The notes beneath the pieces are model-generated. The model ran no database searches. It was not told the origin of the DNA and saw only the letters and a list, made by a program, of their open reading frames with translations. Both the position numbers and the translations under genes were made by a program. A stretch of DNA of 64,000 nucleotides from the NCBI GenBank assembly GCA_023665185.1, contig JAMPEL010000010.1, forward strand, positions 1 through 64,000. Direction: 5' to 3'. The DNA comes from Roseburia sp. Lineage in GTDB: Bacteria; Bacteroidota; Bacteroidia; Bacteroidales; Bacteroidaceae. Shown here one piece after another: positions 27,084 through 36,322 of this stretch (positions are counted from its first letter, which is position 1; the number at the start of each line of letters is the position of its first letter).

Positions 27084-28511
27084 TTAAAATCTAAAATCCC
27101 GATGTCCTTTATCAATCTCGTCCAAATACTGTCCGGCACGTATCCGGATACGCTCATTTGGAATGCCAGACAATTCTTTCTCTATCAGCGACAAACCGAC
27201 TGATCGCGTGTCCTCCGAGGCATAATCGCAAAGATACTCCTTAAGCGTAATCAAAGCATTCGGCAAGCAACAATTGGCAATCTGTCCGTTTTTCACAAGC
27301 GACATAAAACGGTCGCCAGTTCTTCCCTCACGATAACAAGCTGTACAAAAACTTGGCACATAACCCAACCTCAACAACCATCCCACCACTTCATCAAGCG
27401 TGCGACGGTCAGTCACATCAAACTGTGCTGAGTTCTCTTCCCCAGTCTCTTCTTCGGCATATCCGCCCACACTGGTACGAGAGTCCCCGCTTATCTGCGA
27501 TACTCCCAATTCCAGAACTTTCTCGCGGCTGCTCTTGCTTTCCCGAGTCGACACAATCATGCCTGTGTAAGGAACAGCTATACGTATTACAGCCACCATA
27601 AGCTGAAATATATCATCCGGCACACAATTCTTGAAATCGGCAGTGTCAATATCATCGGCAGCACACAGACGCGGCACACTGATTGTATGAGGTCCGACCC
27701 CAAAGCGCGCTTCCAGATGTTCCGCATGCATCAACAATCCGGTGAAATCATATTTATAGGTTTCAAGTCCGAAAAGAACTCCGATACCCACATCGTCTAT
27801 ACCTGCCTCCATCGCCCGATCCATAGCCTCTGTATGATAGGCATAGTCACTCTTCGGACCAGAAGGATGCAGCAGCTCATAGTTCCGCTTGTTATACGTT
27901 TCCTGAAAAAGAATATAGGTACCAATTCCTGCATCCTTCAGTTTTCTGTAGTTCTCCACCGAAGTGGCGGCAATATTCACATTCACTCTGCGTATGGCAC
28001 CATTCTTGTGCTTAATACCATAAATGGTCTTTATGCTCTCCAACACATAGTCAATGGAATTCATCACAGGATGCTCGCCTAACTCTATTGCAAGCCGTTT
28101 GTGTCCCATATCCTGCAAAGCAATAACTTCGCTACATATTTCCTCTTGTGTGAGTTTTTTTCTGCGTATACTCTTATTCTTTGCATGATACGGACAATAC
28201 ACACATCCGTTGACACAATAATTTGACAAATACAAGGGGGCGAACAGCACGATTCTATTTCCATAAAAGCGTTGCTTAATATCCTTTGCAAGTGCAAAAA
28301 TCTTCCCGCAGAGCTTCTCATCCCTACATTCAAGCAACACAAGTGCCTCTCTGTGGGATATGCCCTTGCATAAGGCAGCCTTTGTCAGAATGCTTTCTAT
28401 CAGTTCTCTGTCATTCTTGTGCGCCTCAGCATATATGATGCTTTCCTTTATTTCTCTGTCATTGATAAACTCTTCCGCTATCGAAGAGTCTGGTATATAT
28501 CGCATATTCAT
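27084..28511 (-). CDS. hydG: [FeFe] hydrogenase maturase HydG (radical SAM tyrosine lyase)
   Basis: A 475-residue radical SAM enzyme that splits tyrosine to give the CO and cyanide ligands of the H-cluster. The SAM cluster motif is CVNGCVYC (CX3CX2C) after PLYLSNY. The C-terminal auxiliary cluster site is visible as CTACYREGRTGDRF and NCCLPNAL. The family features RRKKLTQEEI, ELGEHP, FQETYN and SVPRL are present. It starts 4 bases after hydE ends and is followed directly by hydF, so it is part of one transcript. Confidence 0.97.
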   Translation of the reverse strand: MNMRYIPDSSIAEEFINDREIKESIIYAEAHKNDRELIESILTKAALCKGISHREALVLLECRDEKLCGKIFALAKDIKQRFYGNRIVLFAPLYLSNYCVNGCVYCPYHAKNKSIRRKKLTQEEICSEVIALQDMGHKRLAIELGEHPVMNSIDYVLESIKTIYGIKHKNGAIRRVNVNIAATSVENYRKLKDAGIGTYILFQETYNKRNYELLHPSGPKSDYAYHTEAMDRAMEAGIDDVGIGVLFGLETYKYDFTGLLMHAEHLEARFGVGPHTISVPRLCAADDIDTADFKNCVPDDIFQLMVAVIRIAVPYTGMIVSTRESKSSREKVLELGVSQISGDSRTSVGGYAEEETGEENSAQFDVTDRRTLDEVVGWLLRLGYVPSFCTACYREGRTGDRFMSLVKNGQIANCCLPNALITLKEYLCDYASEDTRSVGLSLIEKELSGIPNERIRIRAGQYLDEIDKGHRDFRF

Positions 28512-28515
28512 TTCC

Positions 28516-29550
28516 TCAAATTCTATAACCTATTGACACTAATTGTTCCTCCAGCAGCCTTATTCCTTCCGCACACTCAGCTCCAAATGCAGCTTTTCCG
28601 TCATAAATGGAATATTTATCCCGAACTTCTGCCGGAGATATATTCGGCATGACAACATTGGCTCCGGCAAGTATACCGCGAAGACGTCCTTCTGGAGAAA
28701 GAGTAGCCAAAGCGGTTGTCGAAGGAATATGAGCTGTCGGAAACATCAGACGCAATATGCCTATCAGCAATAATGTGAGTTCCAAACTCCCGTGACTCTC
28801 ATTCTCAAACGGAGTACCATGTGCCGCAATAAACGGGCCAATGCCTATCATCTCCGGCTGCAACTTATGGATGAAAAGCAAATCATCGGCAATGTGTCCG
28901 GCTGTCTGAAACGGCACTCCCACCATAAAGCCAGTTCCGGTCTGAAATCCCAGACGCTTCAGCTCATACAGACATTCTATACGTCGTGGAAGGGACATTC
29001 CGACAGGATGCAATTGGGCATAAAGAGTCTCATCCACTGCCTCATGACGCAACAGATAACGGTCAGCTCCTGCTTCCCGCATCATACAGTATCCCTCATG
29101 GCTTCTTTCGCCTACCGACAAGGTTACGGCAGCATCGGGCATCTCGCTTTTCAAAGCCCTTACCACAGAAGAAATCCACTCATCCGTCTGCTCCGAATCC
29201 TCGCCTCCTTGCAACACAAAGGTACGCAAACCAAGAGTGTAAGCATACCTGCATCGCTCAAGAATCTGTTCCCGACTCATTCTATATCGCTTCACGTCAT
29301 GATTTGGACACCGAAGCCCACAATAACGACAACCGTTACGGCAATAATTCGAGATTTCCAGAAGCCCGCGAAGAAGAATCTTGTGTCCGAAATTCGCTTC
29401 CGCCACCTTTCTTGCTTCCGCCGAGACTGTATTGACCAAATCTGCTGAACACTTGGAAATCAAGTACACGTACTCTTCTTTAGCCAACACACGTTCCCTT
29501 ACAAGCTTGCTTACCAGCATCCCAACATTATGACATTCTGTCCGGTTCAT
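28516..29550 (-). CDS. hydE: [FeFe] hydrogenase maturase HydE (radical SAM)
   Basis: A 344-residue radical SAM protein of H-cluster assembly. The SAM cluster motif is CRNGCRYC after EISNY. Further marks are RYRMSREQIL, LQGGEDS, HEAVDETLYAQLHP and the late FPTAHIPSTTALATL. It is the first gene of the hydE-hydG-hydF-hydA run; the gap to hydG is only 4 bases. ATG 29550 gives the usual length. A TATCTTTG box lies 58 bases upstream. Confidence 0.96.
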   Translation of the reverse strand: MNRTECHNVGMLVSKLVRERVLAKEEYVYLISKCSADLVNTVSAEARKVAEANFGHKILLRGLLEISNYCRNGCRYCGLRCPNHDVKRYRMSREQILERCRYAYTLGLRTFVLQGGEDSEQTDEWISSVVRALKSEMPDAAVTLSVGERSHEGYCMMREAGADRYLLRHEAVDETLYAQLHPVGMSLPRRIECLYELKRLGFQTGTGFMVGVPFQTAGHIADDLLFIHKLQPEMIGIGPFIAAHGTPFENESHGSLELTLLLIGILRLMFPTAHIPSTTALATLSPEGRLRGILAGANVVMPNISPAEVRDKYSIYDGKAAFGAECAEGIRLLEEQLVSIGYRI

Positions 29551-29607
29551 TCGTATAAATCAACAGATTACAACCTTCAATTACGTAAACTTCAAAATAA
29601 TATTTTG

Positions 29608-29615
29608 CAAAGATA
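29608..29615 (-). promoter_or_regulatory. -7 box upstream of hydE
   Basis: TATCTTTG on the minus strand matches TAnnTTTG and lies 58 bases before the hydE start. No convincing -33 element was found 19-21 bases upstream. Confidence 0.4.
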
Positions 29616-29652
29616 CAAAAAGAAGTAACAGAACATGCTATGACTGAAATAG

Positions 29653-30249
29653 AAATATTGGCCATCTACAAGTTTCATACAGGATTCTATCTGCAAAGCC
29701 GAGGATGTCCAGTCATCAGAGCGGATTGTATATGAACTGCGCAGCAATACCGCAGCTCTGCTGTCTGCCAACACAGCAATTACCAAAACTAAACAAAGCG
29801 TAGAGAAGGTTGTAACAGAGACTGATGGATTTGTAAAACGTATCGAAGCTGTGCATGAAAGCATGCGTGGTACGCTTGCCGTTAATATTCCACCAAAAAC
29901 AATTGAGGGGCTGAACAAGGTTGTGAACTGCATTGTAGACGTGATGAACAACGATTTGAAGACCTAGGCAACCAAGGCTATCTCTGACTTCAAAAAATCG
30001 TTGAAAGAAGAATCAACCACTCATGCCTAAGAGACAGACACCAAGCTAATGACCTCCTGCAATCCATCAACAATTATGAGTGCAGATGGGATGAGCACAA
30101 AAAGAAAATGCTTAACCGTGAATTAGAAATAATCAAAAGCTGCAAATCATTTGAAGGAACTTGACCGGAGAATAAGCATACCACGACCAATAGATCTATT
30201 CATTATCACAAACCTGCTTACCTTGTTCACAATCTTCTTCATCGCCTAG
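29653..30249 (+). pseudogene. decayed coiled-coil/membrane protein gene, possible mobile-element remnant
   Basis: A plus-strand frame without a clear start runs from 29653, with readable protein such as SSERIVYELRSNTAALLSAN and KQSVEKVVTETDGFVKRIEA, to TAG 29965-29967. The same frame continues past it and is broken again at TAA 30028-30030 and TAG 30124-30126. Coding character shifts to another frame between about 30048 and 30164 (NNYECRWDEHKKKMLNREL) and then returns for a hydrophobic end (DLFIITNLLTLFTIFFIA). Several stops and at least one pair of frameshifts mark a dead gene for a coiled-coil protein with a C-terminal membrane segment. Similar small proteins occur near mobilization genes of Bacteroidales elements, but this link is tentative. 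The rest of the 29551-30455 gap holds only a promoter box and a terminator. Confidence 0.5.
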
Positions 30250-30378
30250 TTAAATATTTAATCAATTGGAGCGCAAACGATTTTCATGCGTTCACATAGT
30301 GGAAAATCGGTACTATCATAGCCACAGAATGCTTTTGCGTACGGAATATGGAGGTGGCAGGCGAAAAATTGAGCTGGC

Positions 30379-30422
30379 ATAAAAATACCGCTGACCATTA
30401 GTTTGAACCTAACAGTCAGCGG
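30379..30422 (-). terminator. terminator of the CoiA-like gene
   Basis: CCGCTGAC (30388-30395) pairs with GTCAGCGG (30415-30422). On the minus strand TATTTTTATGC follows. It lies 34 bases past the stop of the CoiA-like gene. Confidence 0.65.
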
Positions 30423-30455
30423 CATCCTTATATTATATTATTATACCGAATACAC

Positions 30456-32135
30456 CTACTTACCGCATTCAAATTCCTCAACCTTTACATTCGCATATTT
30501 TACTTTTATCCTATTGACTAATTCTTTGTTTGTTTTGAAGTAAGGACAATTGATAGGCATTTCTTTTAAAGGATAATGAGGTGTACCCTTTGTCTTGTAT
30601 CGTTTGCAAATAGTAACCGATTCACAAAAGGAACTTGTTTGAGCAAGAAACCAACATATCTCACACAAGCAGACGTTCAAATTCTGTTCATAGCATTTCA
30701 ATAACGAGTAATATTTTGCACCCTGTCTATCATTTTCATCCGTCAAAAAGCGAAATTCCTTGATGGTCGTAAGCTTTCGTTCCTCTAAATTAGCACATGA
30801 ACAAGCATCTACATAGTATTTACCACTTGAAAATAGTGAGAATTTCAAAAAGACTCTCTCTATGTCTGAATGTGGAACTAAATGTCCATTGATATCTTTA
30901 AAATTCAGGAACGCAGCATCATATTCACCTATCGGAGATTCATGTAAGTGCTGCAAAACAGAAGCATTGTCCACTTGAACTTCAATCACTCGGAATTTTT
31001 CAGTATTCACATCTATATGACAGTCCCCAGCATTGATGCAAAATATGATAGATTCCTTTGTATCATTTTCATTTTTTATAACCAGGTCGCATTTAAACCT
31101 AAAGCCTGGCAGTTTATAGTCTATCAAGCACTCTGTATACCCATAATCTTTTAGGTTATATGGCATTTGTCTTCTTGCACAGCAGACATTGTCTTGATAC
31201 AATCTACAATCATCTTTCTCTATACATTTCAAATATTGCGGAACAAGTATTGTAAAATCATCTTTCGTACAGAACCTGTGATGAATAACCTCCTTGGCAG
31301 CTTTATGTAGATATAAATCATCTGCACAATGCACATTTTCGTCAATATGAACGAAACTATAAGCACCCATGCGATTCACATCTATGGTAAGTTCCTTGCC
31401 ACAAGCCACACAGTAGTAGCTATGAATATTCATATCAACCTTGTCATCCAATAGATTTACCAACCCTCCATTTTCATCTTTTGCAAAGACTCTTTGTATG
31501 TTTTGCCTATCCCCATAGCACCATGAGTCATCAAAGTCATAATTGCTATCATTTCCGCTCTTGATTGGAGTAAAGCCTGTATCCCGAATCCAAATGCGAT
31601 GTTTTGTATCCTCTGTGATAAATTTACGCACCGCCTCGGGTTCAAGTTTACATTCATTTATATCAAGTTCTACGCAATCAATCTTGGTAGAGATTATCTT
31701 TCCCTTTTTTTTAGTATCAACGGCATGGCTATGCTTAAACTCAATCCAAATAACCTTCTCTCCATAATAGCCAATGCAATCAGGGCGAAGCTGTGTCTCT
31801 TTATCATAGAATTCAACTTCTACTCTATCAAGTCTCAGTTGTTCACCTCGTTTACCATCAAATCGGGTAGGAAGTTGGATGCAAAGAGTTTCTTTCATCA
31901 CGTTTTTCGCCATCTTATGTAAAGCCGATTCTACCGCTCCTACGCAGTCTGCTCCACTCAGATGCGCAAAATGATGTGTTCGTTTCTCACCAGTTCCGCC
32001 ATTTTTTGCACATAATTTACTTTTGCAATGAGGGCAGAAACATCCGCAATTTTTGCCATTTTCAACGCTGTCAATGTGAACAAGGTCACCTTCGCTATTA
32101 AGAGCGTATGTCAGATATGCTTTTTGGGGGTTCAT
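30456..32135 (-). CDS. CoiA-like protein with duplicated zinc-ribbon/nuclease module
   Basis: About 559 residues. The first module resembles CoiA-type competence proteins. A zinc ribbon (CPHC at 34-37, HHFAH at 54-58, Cys64) is followed by a helix with ESALHKMAK and a PD-(D/E)xK-like core: RPDCIG (Asp119) and IWIEFKHSHAVD (Glu132, Lys134, His137). A second module (from about residue 240) repeats the order: CVACGKEL, FVHIDENVHC, LHKAAKEVI, then FKCDLVIKN and IIFCINAGDCHID, where the Glu-x-Lys pair is lost. The C-terminal third is rich in Cys. The start is set at ATG 32135, which overlaps the XRE gene by 38 bases. Base use looks more AT-rich than in flanking genes. Function is unknown; DNA processing or defence is possible. 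Confidence 0.6.
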   Translation of the reverse strand: MNPQKAYLTYALNSEGDLVHIDSVENGKNCGCFCPHCKSKLCAKNGGTGEKRTHHFAHLSGADCVGAVESALHKMAKNVMKETLCIQLPTRFDGKRGEQLRLDRVEVEFYDKETQLRPDCIGYYGEKVIWIEFKHSHAVDTKKKGKIISTKIDCVELDINECKLEPEAVRKFITEDTKHRIWIRDTGFTPIKSGNDSNYDFDDSWCYGDRQNIQRVFAKDENGGLVNLLDDKVDMNIHSYYCVACGKELTIDVNRMGAYSFVHIDENVHCADDLYLHKAAKEVIHHRFCTKDDFTILVPQYLKCIEKDDCRLYQDNVCCARRQMPYNLKDYGYTECLIDYKLPGFRFKCDLVIKNENDTKESIIFCINAGDCHIDVNTEKFRVIEVQVDNASVLQHLHESPIGEYDAAFLNFKDINGHLVPHSDIERVFLKFSLFSSGKYYVDACSCANLEERKLTTIKEFRFLTDENDRQGAKYYSLLKCYEQNLNVCLCEICWFLAQTSSFCESVTICKRYKTKGTPHYPLKEMPINCPYFKTNKELVNRIKVKYANVKVEEFECGK

Positions 32136-32607
32136 GGCTGTCTTCGTTTTTGAGTTCAACAAAGTCAATCTTCATACCAAGTCCTTGCGCAATCTGCGTA
32201 AGCACATCAAGGTCTACAGAGAACTTGCCAGCCTCAATACGCTTCAAAGTATTAGGTTGGATGTTCGACTTAAGCGCCAGTGTCATAACACTCATCTGCT
32301 TTTGCTCACGCAACTCACGAATTCTGTCCCCTATGAACATACGATTCTGAAGATGATCACGCTGATAAGAAAAGACTGATTCAAATTGGTTAATCATGAG
32401 TTGACGATTTATCTCACCCATAATAACTCCATCTTCACCCTTATAGAACTTATCGAAGAGAGATGCCAGAAAGTCCGTGAAGGAAACATTTGCTTTCTGT
32501 TCCCATAGGTAGTTCATTTCTGAATGGAAGCCAATAATGAACTTATCACCTTGCGGTGTTTCAACCAAGACCCTCTTAGGATCAAGGTAAGTAGTTTTTG
32601 TTTTCAT
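32098..32607 (-). CDS. XRE-family helix-turn-helix regulator
   Basis: A 169-residue protein. The N-terminal 85 or so residues form an unassigned domain (TYLDPKRVLVETPQGDKFII, then FTDFLASLFDKFY). The C-terminal part has the HTH_3/XRE pattern: IGDRIRELREQKQMSVMTLA, LKSNIQPNTLKRIEAGKFSV and LDVLTQIAQGLGMKIDFV. ATG 32607 gives a natural start; the frame is open a little further upstream but without a better start. Its end overlaps the start of the CoiA-like gene by 38 bases, so the pair forms one unit, and this protein probably controls its own operon. No TAnnTTTG box was found just upstream. Confidence 0.82.
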   Translation of the reverse strand: MKTKTTYLDPKRVLVETPQGDKFIIGFHSEMNYLWEQKANVSFTDFLASLFDKFYKGEDGVIMGEINRQLMINQFESVFSYQRDHLQNRMFIGDRIRELREQKQMSVMTLALKSNIQPNTLKRIEAGKFSVDLDVLTQIAQGLGMKIDFVELKNEDSHEPPKSISDIRS

Positions 32608-33010
32608 AAAAAAAGCCGAGTTTACAGTGCTGCACGGCACTTCTAAAAAATTATATATTCGAGACTCAACTATAAAATTAATATACTACACTAAGAGTCT
32701 ATTTAAAATTGATTGAAATCTTTTCTACTAAAACTCCCGTATCAGCCTGATAATATCTTTCTTTGAAGTGCCAAACTAGAAAAAGATGTATCAGACTGAT
32801 TCAACGGAAAGCGAGTGGCAATATACAACAAAAGTATTGAATATGCAAGAAAGGAAGCGGAAATATGATTTAGAATGGTTTGGAATGCAAATCTTTCAAG
32901 TGAAGATGCCTAAATACGCAAACTCGGAATAATGACTGCCCTAAACAGGTCAAGTCGATTGCCCGAAAAGTCAGATATTGACATTTTGATAAGAAACAGC
33001 CAGGAAAGAC

Positions 33011-33617
33011 TGACATTATATCAGCAAAAAAGAGACGTCTCAAATTAACATTTCCGGAGGTCTTCAAGGGTATGAGAAGCGCAAAAACCGAGCAAATTTA
33101 ATATAAACAACTGATTATCAAGCAAATACATTTTCAGCCAAAAGTATGCAGTTTTAGGTCAAAAACTGATGGGTGAACACAAAATAGGATACATTGATAA
33201 TCAGACAGTTACGAAAAATCACGGTCAATACCATCGATTTTCGGGTTCAAAATTCATTTTTGTTTTTCGGAGCATAAAAAAGTTGTGGACGGTGTTTTTG
33301 AGAGAACATCCTTGAAAAACGTCCGATTTTTGACGGAAAAACGGACTTTTCAAAACTGGTGCGCCTTGAAAATAAATTTTGTGCGCCTTGCAAAAAAAAT
33401 CAGTGTGCGCTGAAAATAAATTTTCAGCACCTTGTAATTTTGACAAATCCTCACTTTTACGGGAATTTATGGTTCTTTTGGTCGAGTAGAATAGTCTATT
33501 TTCCCGCTTGAATTTCGAGAATTTAAAACCCCCGTAGAATCGCCTCGAATGCAACCGAGGACAGGTTTGGTCGAAACGATGCGATTCTACGAGTTCGAGA
33601 TTTAACATATCAAATTG
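33011..33617 (+). repeat. dispersed ~0.6 kb repeat, copy 3
   Basis: It starts at TGACATTATATCA. CTGATTATCAAGCAAATACA (from about 33110) and the later GGATACATTGATAATCAG form opposing arms, enclosing the inner stem CAGTTTTAGGTCAAAAACTG. The CCTTGAAAATAAATTTTG block (33364 on) and the 3' hairpin with arms CGTAGAATCGC and GCGATTCTACG (about 33533-33592) follow. The tail is TTTAACATATCAAATTGT. Between the XRE start and this copy (32608-33010) no gene was recognised. The rest of the gap to 33847 holds only a terminator. Confidence 0.82.
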
Positions 33618-33776
33618 TAAGGAAAAAGCAAAAGAATGCACACAAACAGCTAACACATTGGTATAACATGGAGACAGGTAATGAAAAGGATGGGACAGAA
33701 TGTGTGTACAAACGACTCACAATCGGTGTGGCATAGAGCTTGCAAGACAAGCCCTATGACATCAAAACAAAAAAAT

Positions 33777-33818
33777 CCCGGGCTGTCGTCTCATTTAGAA
33801 ATTAGAACGACAGCCCGG
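33777..33818 (-). terminator. terminator of the heparinase-like gene
   Basis: CCGGGCTGTCGT pairs with ACGACAGCCCGG around an 18-base spacer. On the minus strand ATTTTTTTGTTTTG follows. It lies 30 bases past the stop codon. Confidence 0.85.
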
Positions 33819-33846
33819 AATTCTTTATAATGCGTTCAGAAAACTA

Positions 33847-36144
33847 TCAAAGGCCGGAAACTGACAGCCTCATCAGTTTGCCTGTGTACTCAGGTTTGAC
33901 AGGTTTGTTATTGACAGAAACAGAAGACGGTGTAGCTGTCACGCGGAACTTGGCTTTTGCCGATGGCTGGCCGTTGAGCATGACAGACACCTTGCCTGCG
34001 TCCTCTTTCATTATATAATTCAGCTTGGCAAGCGATGAGAAATATACGTCTGAGCCACGGCGTAAAGAGCTGCCATAGAGCAGAAAGACGTCCTTTGTGT
34101 CGGCAGCCTTACTTCCTTTCTTGTAGCTTACGGCAAACATGTAGGCGTCGGTAGCCCATCCATCGGCTTCAATCCATGAATTAAGATGCATCAACCGCCC
34201 ATCGGCAAGCTGGTTGATATACAAATCGGTCACTTTGTCACCGTTAGTGATACGCAGCCCTATCCAATCTTTTCCTTCCCTGCGCTCAAACACAGGAAGC
34301 TCATTCTGGCCGGGAGTATCTTTAAGAATGACAGCAGTGAGAGCCTTTACACGGTCGGTCTTTGCCGGCAAGTGGAACGAATAATATTTTTCCGTACCCT
34401 GCAAGTTCTCCGTAGGTCCTTCAAGAATCTCCCAATAAAGATCGTTAGGATAGTCGTGTACAAAATCAGACTGGGCCAAAGGACGCGGATATACGGGACG
34501 TACCACCACCGACGAGTTGCCATTAGTGATTGTCAGGTCGCCGCCACGCTTGCGCGCCTCGCCGCCCGGATGCCACAGCCATTCATAATGTCCAATCTCA
34601 TGACTTTTCAAGTCATCGATGATGTATATCACATTGTCCATCCACAAGAAATGTCTGAAATTGCGGCTGAACTTGTCTGCCATTGGTCCTGTACCGTCTG
34701 CAAGCACATATTTCACATTGCCCCCATCGAGCAGATAATCCATCTCTCCACGTATCTGACTGCCGTGATACTGCTGTTCCCGGCTCTGCCCTTCCCCATT
34801 GAATTTCACCACGTTGTGCGCGTCGCTCTGGAAGAAGTAATTGCGGTATTCCGGTTTTGAATATGAGCAGTTGCCGGCATCTTTTATTATGTCAACACCC
34901 TTATGGAACAAAATGAAAGAATTGGCATCAGCATGTGAATGATTCCATGTATGTCCCGACTTTACGGCCAGCATGGTAGCGTCTTTCTCCCATGAGGTAC
35001 GCATCATTGCCCAATCGAAGTCGCGCAACAGGAGCGAGGTCGCGGACGAAGGCACAGCAGGTGCCTTGCTAAAGTCGGGAGTATAGAGAAATCCCATAGG
35101 GCGGTTCACGTAGAAGCCCTCTCCGTGCTGCCCTTGTTCCACTTGCGAGATATACCAGCGTATCTTGTCGGCATCCTCATTGCCGCAACCGTAGCTTTTC
35201 AGATGATAGAGCAGCATCAGACAGCTTTCGGCACTGACATTTTTGTGGCTGTCACCGAAATTGATGCTCCACAGTTGTCCTGTACGCGGATAGCACACGT
35301 GCATGAAAAATTCAGGAAGCAGGGACAACTGGGGTATCTCGTCAAAATTCTTTCCGTAGGCATTTTCCCATGCCGTCATGAACAGCAACGCCTCCTGCAC
35401 ACCGAAACGCGCATAGTTGATGCTCTCATACATGCCGCCGCCGTCATCGAATGTTTTCGGTTTGTGCTGCAACACATCACCCGCAAAATTAAACCATTGC
35501 GGAACGGCATCGCGCACAGCCTCCACATACTCGCGTGCCTCGGGCAACTCATTCTGCATACTCAGCGCAAGCAGACCACCAATGCAGGCGCATGAAGTCC
35601 ACCAATTGTGCCCCATCGAGTTGAGCGAATGTATGCGTGTAGGCTCCAGCACCCAATCGCCGAGCAGCGGGTCGATGGCAATTCTCTTCATACCTTTCGC
35701 AATGGTCTTGCGTTCAGTGTCAGTCAGTCTGTTATACACCGCATCGTAGGCAATGGCAATTTGGAAAGACTTATGCGCCATTTGCAGCTCAGAGTTCCAT
35801 GCCGGTGTACGCGCAAGCATCTCGCTGTCGCCCCAGCTCACGGTGTTTGTGGCTATATCCAGAAGCATGGATTTCAGTTTGTCGGCATACTGCACACTGT
35901 CTGTCATCTGATATGCAAGGGCAAGATAATACATCTTGCGAATATCATTCCGTTTTAACAAGTCGTCGGCAGTGGTCTTTATGTCCTTCCATCCTGCCGC
36001 CATCAAAGAGTCTTCACTGATACGTTTCTTGGCATCCTGCACACGTTCCTTTGTGAACAGCAACGAAGGATGCTTGATTGTCTGCGCCCATGTGCCGGTA
36101 CAGCACATTGCCGCAATAACGAGTGGTAAAAATATTTTTCTCAT
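33847..36144 (-). CDS. heparinase II/III-like polysaccharide lyase, exported
   Basis: About 765 residues. The signal peptide MRKIFLPLVIAAMCCTGTWA leads into an alpha-helical N-terminal half (about 25-370), with SLNSMGHNWWTSCACIGGL and DDGGGMYESINYARFGVQE. A beta-rich C-terminal half carries the heparinase II/III signature HTWNHSHADANSFILFHKGV and AGNCSYSKPEYRNYF. The family cleaves uronic acid-containing polysaccharides by beta-elimination, leaving unsaturated ends that GH88 enzymes act on. Which polysaccharide (glycosaminoglycan, alginate or other) cannot be told. ATG 36144 is chosen because it begins the signal peptide. No lyase-specific transporter is adjacent. Confidence 0.82.
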   Translation of the reverse strand: MRKIFLPLVIAAMCCTGTWAQTIKHPSLLFTKERVQDAKKRISEDSLMAAGWKDIKTTADDLLKRNDIRKMYYLALAYQMTDSVQYADKLKSMLLDIATNTVSWGDSEMLARTPAWNSELQMAHKSFQIAIAYDAVYNRLTDTERKTIAKGMKRIAIDPLLGDWVLEPTRIHSLNSMGHNWWTSCACIGGLLALSMQNELPEAREYVEAVRDAVPQWFNFAGDVLQHKPKTFDDGGGMYESINYARFGVQEALLFMTAWENAYGKNFDEIPQLSLLPEFFMHVCYPRTGQLWSINFGDSHKNVSAESCLMLLYHLKSYGCGNEDADKIRWYISQVEQGQHGEGFYVNRPMGFLYTPDFSKAPAVPSSATSLLLRDFDWAMMRTSWEKDATMLAVKSGHTWNHSHADANSFILFHKGVDIIKDAGNCSYSKPEYRNYFFQSDAHNVVKFNGEGQSREQQYHGSQIRGEMDYLLDGGNVKYVLADGTGPMADKFSRNFRHFLWMDNVIYIIDDLKSHEIGHYEWLWHPGGEARKRGGDLTITNGNSSVVVRPVYPRPLAQSDFVHDYPNDLYWEILEGPTENLQGTEKYYSFHLPAKTDRVKALTAVILKDTPGQNELPVFERREGKDWIGLRITNGDKVTDLYINQLADGRLMHLNSWIEADGWATDAYMFAVSYKKGSKAADTKDVFLLYGSSLRRGSDVYFSSLAKLNYIMKEDAGKVSVMLNGQPSAKAKFRVTATPSSVSVNNKPVKPEYTGKLMRLSVSGL

Positions 36145-36271
36145 TCTTATCGCATTTTTCTTATATGTATATACGAACCGCAATGCACAAACACTTAAAT
36201 CGGACGGCTTATTTTGTACCGCCACAGGGAAAGAAAGGAGCGCGCTACAAACATTGGTTTTTCAGACACGA

Positions 36272-36308
36272 AAAAACAGGATACCACTGCTTATAAACGG
36301 TATCCTGT
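36272..36308 (-). terminator. terminator of the TlpA-like gene
   Basis: ACAGGATACC (36276-36285) pairs with GGTATCCTGT (36299-36308). On the minus strand TTTTTTCGTG follows. It is 15 bases past the stop codon. Confidence 0.8.
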
Positions 36309-36322
36309 TTCTCATATCACAC

